A stretch of 22,202 bases of DNA from Lachnospiraceae bacterium (GTDB lineage Bacteria > Bacillota > Clostridia > Lachnospirales > Lachnospiraceae): positions 1 to 22,202 of the forward strand of contig JAFSRL010000083.1 of assembly GCA_017446125.1 (NCBI GenBank), given 5' to 3'. The notes below the pieces were generated by a model. It was not told where the DNA came from. It made no database searches and saw only the letters and a list, made by a program, of their open reading frames with translations. A program made the position numbers and the translations under genes. This document shows, one piece after another, positions 14,448 through 20,676 of the stretch. Numbering within the stretch: the stretch's first letter is position 1; each line of letters begins with the position of its first letter.

Positions 14448-15701
14448 ATGTTGTTGGATCGCATGGAAAAAATACGCAATGCGCTGTTCTACATCGCAGT
14501 GGTCATAGAATGCGTCGCGGTTATCATCGACAAGAGCCGCCTGATTAATCCGTATGAGACATGGCTGTTTCGTGGGACCGCAATCGTCTTCCTGTTGGTT
14601 GTATTCATGACAGAGTACACCACAAGGGAATGGATTATTATCGCGCTGGCGGTTGCACTGGGCATCACTTCGTATCTCTATACGGGAAGAGATGAAATCA
14701 CCCGAGTGGCAATTTTCGTCGCGGCATGCAAGGGACTCCCGTTAAAGAGAACCTTCGCAACAGCCTTCTTCACAACGCTTGCGGGGTGTCTGCTCATTGT
14801 GATTTTAGCGGTCACCGGCATCTTCGGAGAGATGAGTGTGACGCAGCTCTACCGCGTTGCGGACGGGGCGGCAACACGCTATACACTTGGGTTTGGTCAC
14901 CCGAATTCACTGCAATGCATGTATTACATGTTACTCTTGATGGCACTGTACCTGTTTGACAAATACATGCGGTGGTATATATACATCGCGTTGACGGCGC
15001 TTTCTTTGATTGTTTGTTACCTGACGGACAGCCGGACGGGGTTGATTATGTGCCTGTTTTCGATTATAGTGGCGGTAATCATGCACTATCCGCCGCAGAT
15101 TGATCTCGAGCGGGACGAGGTTGCAAGATTCCAACATAAATCATTCGGACAGGAGTTTCTGGATATCGGACTGCGAAGCAGAAAAATCACCTACGCCCTG
15201 GGCGGTCTTGTAGCGCTTGCAAGTGTCGCGATTTCCGTCGCATTTGCGGTCTATACCAGAGAGATGTGGTATGGTACATTACCCGGCTTTCAGATTTTCC
15301 AACGACTGGACAAAGCTTTAAGCGAGCGCATCTCAAACCTGTTTTGGAACGATTCTACCCATGCAGGCTGGATTGGTACATGGATGCCTTTTTCCAATCA
15401 AAGCGCGGAGCAGTTCTTTGACCTTGGCTGGGTACGGCTGTTTTATTGGTACGGCTATGTCCCCGCAACAATCGCTGTTATCATGGTTTTGTTTTTAATC
15501 GCGGAATGCTATCGCAGAAGAGACGGGCTCGCACTCATGCTCATCGTATCTCTTTCCGTTTACACCATTATCGAAGCGCACCTGGTATCCGTTTACCTTG
15601 GGAGGAATTTCCTGCTGCTCATCTTTGGCGCATACTGGAGCGGCATGCTGGGTGCAGGGAAGGGAGAGGGCTATTATTTCCCGGAACTGATCCGGAGATG
15701 A
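14448..15701 (+). CDS. O-antigen polymerase/ligase-like membrane protein (Wzy-like)
   Basis: This 417-residue integral membrane protein has about ten to twelve hydrophobic helices. The hallmark segments are GFGHPNS (148-154) before a helix and TDSRTG (193-198) after it, as in O-antigen polymerase and ligase families. A large external loop follows about residue 270 (YTREMWYGTLPGFQIFQR...), before the last helices. Such proteins polymerise undecaprenyl-linked repeat units outside the membrane or transfer the finished chain. In a Gram-positive locus the polymerase role is more likely. It is followed 17 bp later by a GT4 gene with its own AAGGA ribosome site, so the three genes 14448-17925 probably share one transcript. 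Confidence 0.82.
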   Translation: MLLDRMEKIRNALFYIAVVIECVAVIIDKSRLINPYETWLFRGTAIVFLLVVFMTEYTTREWIIIALAVALGITSYLYTGRDEITRVAIFVAACKGLPLKRTFATAFFTTLAGCLLIVILAVTGIFGEMSVTQLYRVADGAATRYTLGFGHPNSLQCMYYMLLLMALYLFDKYMRWYIYIALTALSLIVCYLTDSRTGLIMCLFSIIVAVIMHYPPQIDLERDEVARFQHKSFGQEFLDIGLRSRKITYALGGLVALASVAISVAFAVYTREMWYGTLPGFQIFQRLDKALSERISNLFWNDSTHAGWIGTWMPFSNQSAEQFFDLGWVRLFYWYGYVPATIAVIMVLFLIAECYRRRDGLALMLIVSLSVYTIIEAHLVSVYLGRNFLLLIFGAYWSGMLGAGKGEGYYFPELIRR

Positions 15702-15718
15702 ACGAATAAGGATCAACC

Positions 15719-16852
15719 ATGAGCAGACTGTTTTTATATGACACCTCCAACTTCACAGACTTTCCGATTGGCGGGCAGTTGACAAGCATTCATAACTTCC
15801 TGCATTACATTGCGGACAATCACCCAGACAGGATGAAGGACATCATCCTGGTGGGATTGACACTGGACGAAGAAACAATCGGTCGCATGCAGCGCGTGAA
15901 TCTTTTCGGACATAAGGTAAAGTATTATCCCGTGATGCTGGGGGAAAAGGACTTAAACAAAACCACAAAGTCCATCCGCGTGCAGTATGTCAAAGGGATG
16001 TTGAAGCATGTCGGGAAGCTTGCCATCCGGAAGCATGACGTCAACTACATCAACACTCCGGAAGCATACGCGGCGCTCATGGTGAAGTGCCCCTGGGCGC
16101 AGCATGTCGCCTTCTCACACCAAAACTATTTCGAGATGGTCAAGAGCTTTCGGTTTTATCAGGACAAGCAATGGGTCTTAAAGGGCTTTGACGCATACTT
16201 AAAGCACATGGTGAAGAAGATGAATCTCATCTTTGTCCTGAACAAAGCCTGCGAGGAGGAATACCAAAAGCACCACGGGAAAACCATGCGCGTGGTGAAT
16301 TCCATTGTCTGCCCGGACGATGTGAGCATCGGGGAAGCGAGTCATCACAGGATGATTTTTGTGGGACGGCTCTCCCTGAACAAGGGCATCGAGCCCATCA
16401 TCCGCGCGGTGCTCTCCATGCCGGAGGAATACAGTTTGACAATCGTGGGGGACGGAGAAGAATACAACAACCTCATCCATTATGCAAGAAATGAACGGAT
16501 CCGCTTTACCGGCGCCGTTACACCGGAAAAAGTGCGGGAACACCTTGGCGCATCTGACATCCTGATCATGAACTCCGGCTTCGAAGGCCTTCCCATGACC
16601 ATCCTGGAGGCACAAAGCTTAGGGCTGCCGGTTGTCACAACGGATGTGGGCGGGATTGGAGAAGCCGTGCATTACGGAGATGATGCGGAGAAGACGGATG
16701 GCACACCGGATTCCATCGCGGAAGCGATACAGAAAATAGAGAACAACTATGAACGGTATTCCCTGAATGCGCTCGCAAACGCGAAACGCTTTGATTACAG
16801 GGAAGTCAATGCCCCAATCTACGAGGCGCTGTCACAGTACTGGAGAGAATGA
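15719..16852 (+). CDS. Glycosyltransferase family 4
   Basis: This 377-residue GT-B fold enzyme has the C-terminal Rossmann half clear. MIFVGRLSLNKGIEPIIRAV starts it, and SGFEGLPMTILEA with the following SLGLPVVTTDVGG (about 285-310) is the E-x7-E nucleotide-sugar site of GT4. The N-terminal half begins LFLYDTSNFTDFPIGGQ, resembling acceptor-domain starts. It retains the alpha-anomeric configuration by family rule. AAGGA lies 7 nt before ATG 15719, unlike the leaderless neighbours, which fits an internal operon gene. Its stop overlaps the next start (ATGA). It probably adds one sugar of the repeat unit at the cytosolic membrane face. Confidence 0.92.
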   Translation: MSRLFLYDTSNFTDFPIGGQLTSIHNFLHYIADNHPDRMKDIILVGLTLDEETIGRMQRVNLFGHKVKYYPVMLGEKDLNKTTKSIRVQYVKGMLKHVGKLAIRKHDVNYINTPEAYAALMVKCPWAQHVAFSHQNYFEMVKSFRFYQDKQWVLKGFDAYLKHMVKKMNLIFVLNKACEEEYQKHHGKTMRVVNSIVCPDDVSIGEASHHRMIFVGRLSLNKGIEPIIRAVLSMPEEYSLTIVGDGEEYNNLIHYARNERIRFTGAVTPEKVREHLGASDILIMNSGFEGLPMTILEAQSLGLPVVTTDVGGIGEAVHYGDDAEKTDGTPDSIAEAIQKIENNYERYSLNALANAKRFDYREVNAPIYEALSQYWRE

Positions 16853-17925
16853 TCAGAGAACGATTAAAGGAAAAACCGCTGGTCAGTGTGATTGTACCGG
16901 TGTATAACGCGCAGGACACCCTGAAGCGCTGCGTAGACAGCATCCTGCACCAGACCTATGACCTGCTGGAAATCATCCTGGTGGATGACGGCGCGACGGA
17001 CGCCTCCGGCAGGATGTGTGACGCGTACGCGGAAGAGGATGGGCGTGTTACAGTCCTGCACAAAAACAACGGCGGGCTGATGAGTGCATGGATGGCGGGT
17101 GTCGACATCGCGAAGGGGGAATACCTGTGCCTGGTCGATAGTGACGACTGGGTTGAAAAGGAAATGATAGAACATCTGGCAGAGAGACGTTCCGAAACCT
17201 ATGCGGATGCGGAAATTATTTGTTGCAACCATGTCATCGACCATACAAATGGAAACGAACAAAAAATGAGACACGGAGCAGCCCCCGGAGAATACACCGG
17301 CAGGAAGCTGCAGGAGGAAATCTTCCGAAGGATTCTGGGCAACCAAAACCGCACGGTTAGCATGTCCCGTTGCATGAAACTGACTTCAACAAAACTCATC
17401 CGTGACAACATGCATTACTGTGATCCCTCCATCAAGATGGGAGAGGATGTAAACATCATGCTCCCCGCAATCCTTGACAGCAAACGGATTGTAATTCAAA
17501 AGGATACGTACGATTATCACTACCGCTACAACGACGCCTCCATCGTGCACCGCTATGATGCGGGACTCGGGCAAAACAACCGCAAGCTGGTCGACAAGAT
17601 CGGGGAGGTGCTTCGGGACAAGTTCCGCGGGGAGGCACTTTCTTCCATGAATGTTCCGGATGCGGAACTTGATGCCATGAAACAGAAGGAACGGTTGCTT
17701 TTCTTCATGCTGGAGTTAAAGAATGAATTCCGTAACCCTGCTTCGAATGTCATAAAACGTATTCAGGCGATTTGCAATGAAGAGAGGATTCCGTTACTTG
17801 CACAGAAGTATCCGCTTGAAATCACAGGCGCGGCGGATAAGCTGCTTTATGCAATTGAGAAGAACCCTACGGCAATGCGTATTTGTGCAGCAAAGACATT
17901 GTACGGTTTACGCCATCGCGCTTAA
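16849..17925 (+). CDS. Glycosyltransferase family 2
   Basis: This 358-residue GT-A enzyme has the full nucleotide-binding core. VSVIVPVYNAQDTL opens it, DDG at 46-48 binds the nucleotide, and VDSDDWV (96-102) contains the DxD metal site. NGGLMSAWMAG replaces the usual NGGLSAARN-type sequence. The C-terminal 150 residues (KLTSTKLIRDN, then GEDVNIMLPAI) carry the ED motif with the catalytic base candidate. Family members invert configuration. The start overlaps the GT4 stop by ATGA, so translation is coupled. No membrane helix is evident. It is the last gene of this + strand unit; the next gene converges from the other strand 29 bp away, and no clear terminator separates them. Confidence 0.92.
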   Translation: MIRERLKEKPLVSVIVPVYNAQDTLKRCVDSILHQTYDLLEIILVDDGATDASGRMCDAYAEEDGRVTVLHKNNGGLMSAWMAGVDIAKGEYLCLVDSDDWVEKEMIEHLAERRSETYADAEIICCNHVIDHTNGNEQKMRHGAAPGEYTGRKLQEEIFRRILGNQNRTVSMSRCMKLTSTKLIRDNMHYCDPSIKMGEDVNIMLPAILDSKRIVIQKDTYDYHYRYNDASIVHRYDAGLGQNNRKLVDKIGEVLRDKFRGEALSSMNVPDAELDAMKQKERLLFFMLELKNEFRNPASNVIKRIQAICNEERIPLLAQKYPLEITGAADKLLYAIEKNPTAMRICAAKTLYGLRHRA

Positions 17926-17954
17926 ATCTTAGATCAATGAAAAACGAAACTGCT

Positions 17955-18998
17955 CTATGAATGCAGGAAAACACGTCTGGTAAACCGGTTCAGATACAAA
18001 ACCGCGCAGACCGCAAGAGAAATCCCGTAGATCAAAAGTGCGCCCACGAGGCTTGACAGACCCGGGAAGCGTTCAATGATTGCAAGCTGGAACAGGGGAT
18101 GCAGCAGGTAGACCCCCATGCTTGTATCCGCAAGAAAACGGATAATACGGCGAACGACACTGTCAGCGGCAGGGTCACGCAGGTATCGTGCAAGATAGAA
18201 CAGGGCACCGGTAAAGAGAACACCCAGAAGAGAAGGGGTTGCGTAAGGGTCCTGAACGGCACTTCCGCGGGAAACGGATTGGATACAGCTAATCAGGTAT
18301 GCGGCAAGAGAGCCTGCAACGGAAATAGCACAGGCAATCTTTGCACAAGTAGCTGTTAGCGCCAGCCCCGCAAGGAGTGCGCCCAGCATGTAGTACAGAA
18401 TATAGCCGGTCACATATTCCATGTGAAAGGAAGACAGGGCTTCTTTCAGCCGATCACTGGGATCAAGTGACGCGACAAGCGGGAAAACACAGGAAAACAA
18501 AAACGACAGCAGGACAAAGTAACTCAGATATGTCCGGTTCCTGACAAAGGTGCATAAAAGAGGCGTAATCATGTAGAGCCCGATTAATGCAAAAATAAAC
18601 CATGTATGGAAACCGCCAAAGAGAATCTGTTTAATAAATGCGTTTGTAATGACACGTGGTGTGGCATTTCCGTTCTGGATAATGGTAATTGCTTCCTTAA
18701 ATCCGAAGACGAGCATCCAAGCGACATAAGTAAGGAGAACACCCGGGATACTATGAGTCCAGATATTCTTGATGGTGCGTTCCTTGGACAGCATCAGACA
18801 ACCGCTGCTTAAGAAGAACAGCGGCACTGCCATACGTGCAATCATAAAGATGAGGTTCATGATTCTCCAGGTGAGAGATGCGGGAGCTTCAGCCCCCATG
18901 CGCATCCATTCCGGAGAGATACCATGCTGCAGCACGACCAGAACAGAGGAAATGACCCGTATGAAATCCAGCCAAAATAAACGTCTTTGTGTTTCCAT
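17955..18998 (-). CDS. Acyltransferase 3 family membrane protein (OafA/WecH-like)
   Basis: This 347-residue protein has about ten hydrophobic helices. Its N-terminus METQRRLFWLDFIRVISSVLV with VLQHG shortly after is the start of acyltransferase-3 proteins: an R/D pair followed by the catalytic histidine in helix 1. GVYLLHPLFQLAI near the C-terminus is the second conserved region. Such enzymes O-acetylate polysaccharides or other surface sugars from the membrane. The frame opens 21 codons further upstream, but ATG 18998 matches the family start and lies 7 nt after a TATAAT box. It is divergent from the DUF6056 gene, and their promoters form one palindrome. Confidence 0.88.
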   Translation of the reverse strand: METQRRLFWLDFIRVISSVLVVLQHGISPEWMRMGAEAPASLTWRIMNLIFMIARMAVPLFFLSSGCLMLSKERTIKNIWTHSIPGVLLTYVAWMLVFGFKEAITIIQNGNATPRVITNAFIKQILFGGFHTWFIFALIGLYMITPLLCTFVRNRTYLSYFVLLSFLFSCVFPLVASLDPSDRLKEALSSFHMEYVTGYILYYMLGALLAGLALTATCAKIACAISVAGSLAAYLISCIQSVSRGSAVQDPYATPSLLGVLFTGALFYLARYLRDPAADSVVRRIIRFLADTSMGVYLLHPLFQLAIIERFPGLSSLVGALLIYGISLAVCAVLYLNRFTRRVFLHS

Positions 18999-19005
18999 GA
19001 GGACT

Positions 19006-19039
19006 ATTATACAATAAAACAGGCGATTTGTTGTATAAT
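19006..19039. promoter_or_regulatory. Divergent promoter built on a 9-bp inverted repeat
   Basis: ATTATACAA (19006-19014) and TTGTATAAT (19031-19039) form a perfect inverted repeat around 16 bp. Each arm contains a TATAAT: the left arm reads leftward, 7 nt before the acyltransferase ATG, and the right arm reads rightward toward the DUF6056 gene. Because the -10 boxes lie 22 bp apart, the two polymerases would compete for the same DNA. The rightward transcript would have a leader of about 55 nt to ATG 19102. Confidence 0.55.
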
Positions 19040-19101
19040 CAGAATGAAAGTAAAAAACCATAAATTAAAGAAAAGAATTTTGAGAAGTCAGGATTGGAAG
19101 A

Positions 19102-20676
19102 ATGGTGCAGGAAGAAAAGATAACCGTGCAAACTCAGGGGAAATCGAAATCGAAACAACGGAAGGGGCTGTATATAGCATTCGTATGCTGTTTTGCCACA
19201 ATCTTTGTGTACCAGCTTCTGACACCGATGCTATCGGATGACCTCAACTATCAGAGAATTGTGAATGAAGCCTCCGGTTTTGGGGATCTGTTCCGCCAGG
19301 AATTCGAGCACTACACCGGCTGGACCGGTCGCAGCGTGGTCCATATGACCATGCGTGTTTTGATGAGGATTAACTCACCGGTGTTTACGCGCATCTTTCT
19401 GTCCCTCGCTTTCACCGCATTGACAGTCTTTATGTACTATTTGTCAACCAATTACACAGGTGACGGAGGTGTGCGTAAAACCACAACCTATCTCCTCTGC
19501 ACCCTTCTTGTCTGGATCTTCGGTGTCGAATTTGCGGAGACCGTCCTTTGGATGACCGGCGCCTGTAACTATCTTATGGGAACCACCATCATCCTTGCGG
19601 ACATGGTGTTCTATGAGCGGATGCTGCACCAAAATCACACAGGTGTTGGAGGCATGTGTAAAACCGGGCTTCCCCTTGAGGGCGCACAAGGTCCGGGGGA
19701 CCTTGGTTCTGCGCGGACCGGAGCGGAGCGGAGACAGCTGTCGGCGAAGCCGACTGATGAGGTGGACGCACCTGTCCCTGCTATCAAATTCTTAGTTGCC
19801 ATCCTCCTCGGCATCCTCGCCGGCTGGTGCAACGAGAACACCTCCGGCGGCCTGATTCTGTTTGTTATTTACCTGCTCTGGAGAACAAAGTATCAGGAAA
19901 AACGAAAAATCCCCACTGCCTTAATCGCCGGGTTCATCGCGAACCTCACCGGCCTTGCATTTATGATTCTTGCCCCCGGAAATTATGCAAGGGCTTCCCT
20001 GAAACAGGATGAGGGAAATTTCATCATCCGTATTGCATCCCGTTTTTTTAGCGTGACAGGATCGATTTATGAATTATTCTTCCCGTTATTGGTTGCTGCG
20101 GTAATCCTAGGTGTTCTGCTGTATTACAAAGGCATTACCTTCAAAAAGGCGCAGCGATTCTACCTCTTTCTGTTCCTTTTTACCGCAACATCTTATAGCT
20201 TAATCCTTGCCCCCGACGCACAGGAGCGTGCCTTCTTCGGCGCGGGTATCTTCCTGTTTATTGCGCTTGCTACAGGCAATGACATTCTTTGTAATAACGA
20301 CCTTCCCCTCGAGGGAAAGGTGTCTCCGAAGGAGACGGATGAGGTGGATCGTTTCCCGCTTCTCTGGCTCAAACCCGCCATCACCTACATTCTCCTCCTC
20401 TATATGTTCTTCACCTACATCGACAGCGGCGCAAAGCTTGCGTGGATTTATCGCGAAGAAACGGAGCGCATGGAGTACCTTGCCGCGCAACGGGAGACCG
20501 GTGCTTATGAGAGCGGCGCACCGCTTTTACGCCCGCAGTTTGAAACAAAATATTCGGTCGCTTATAAGATGGACATCAATGAGGATTGGACATACTGGAT
20601 TAACCAGCAGTATGCGCAGTACTACGGATTTGATTTAATCTGGGGTGTGCCCAGGGAAGAGTGGACTGAGTACTGA
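19102..20676 (+). CDS. DUF6056-type polytopic membrane protein with in-frame repeat insertions
   Basis: This 524-residue membrane protein has about ten helices after a basic N-terminus (KSKSKQRKG). SDDLNYQ (45-51) after the first helix is the acidic external-loop motif seen in DUF6056 and other GT-C-like proteins, and LAPGNYAR near the middle is also family-typical. A glycan-assembly or sugar-transfer role is inferred. Two hydrophilic loops are enlarged by repeat DNA read in phase: residues about 117-127 and 178-222 and again about 401-416. The peptides LPLEGA...KPTDEVD and LPLEGK...KETDEVD show the shared origin. ATG 19102 is the first ATG in frame after a stop at 19081; GGAAG lies close before it. 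The stop overlaps the next start. Confidence 0.75.
   Translation: MVQEEKITVQTQGKSKSKQRKGLYIAFVCCFATIFVYQLLTPMLSDDLNYQRIVNEASGFGDLFRQEFEHYTGWTGRSVVHMTMRVLMRINSPVFTRIFLSLAFTALTVFMYYLSTNYTGDGGVRKTTTYLLCTLLVWIFGVEFAETVLWMTGACNYLMGTTIILADMVFYERMLHQNHTGVGGMCKTGLPLEGAQGPGDLGSARTGAERRQLSAKPTDEVDAPVPAIKFLVAILLGILAGWCNENTSGGLILFVIYLLWRTKYQEKRKIPTALIAGFIANLTGLAFMILAPGNYARASLKQDEGNFIIRIASRFFSVTGSIYELFFPLLVAAVILGVLLYYKGITFKKAQRFYLFLFLFTATSYSLILAPDAQERAFFGAGIFLFIALATGNDILCNNDLPLEGKVSPKETDEVDRFPLLWLKPAITYILLLYMFFTYIDSGAKLAWIYREETERMEYLAAQRETGAYESGAPLLRPQFETKYSVAYKMDINEDWTYWINQQYAQYYGFDLIWGVPREEWTEY
19450..19482 (+). repeat. 33-bp in-frame repeat R1, copy 1
   Basis: AATTACACAGGTGACGGAGG followed by TGTGCGTAAAACC matches a second copy at 19633-19665 at most positions. 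It begins in codon phase 0 of the host gene (residue 117) and encodes NYTGDGGVRKT. TTACACA and TGTG-TAA form imperfect arms. Confidence 0.75.
19633..19665 (+). repeat. 33-bp in-frame repeat R1, copy 2
   Basis: AATCACACAGGTG, then GGAGG, then ATGTGTAAAACC: the second copy of the 33-bp repeat, again in codon phase 0 (residue 178), encoding NHTGVGGMCKT. It directly precedes the first R2 element with only 3 bp between them. Confidence 0.75.
19669..19765 (+). repeat. Hairpin repeat R2, long copy, inserted in the DUF6056 gene
   Basis: The element opens with CTTCCCCTTGAGGG and closes with TGATGAGGTGG. Its 3' hairpin is GTCGGC-GAA-GCCGAC (19740-19754). The longer interior adds a second hairpin, AAGGTCC-GGG-GGACCTT (19688-19704), extended by GCGCA/TGCGC, and a GGAGC repeat. 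It is read in phase 0 from residue 190 and contains no stop. Confidence 0.8.
20302..20347 (+). repeat. Hairpin repeat R2, short copy, inserted in the DUF6056 gene
   Basis: The element opens with CTTCCCCTCGAGGG (palindromic core CCCTCGAGGG at 20306-20315) and closes with GGATGAGGTGG. Its hairpin GTCTCC-GAA-GGAGAC (20322-20336) differs from the long copy's stem at paired positions, so pairing is kept. It is also in codon phase 0 (residue 401). Confidence 0.82.

Noticed and set aside
18987..19241. 84-codon frame containing ATG 19044 just after the TATAAT box
   Set aside because: Its codons are Lys/Arg-rich without a recognisable pattern and it runs into the DUF6056 gene in another frame. A short regulatory leader peptide cannot be excluded, but nothing supports it.
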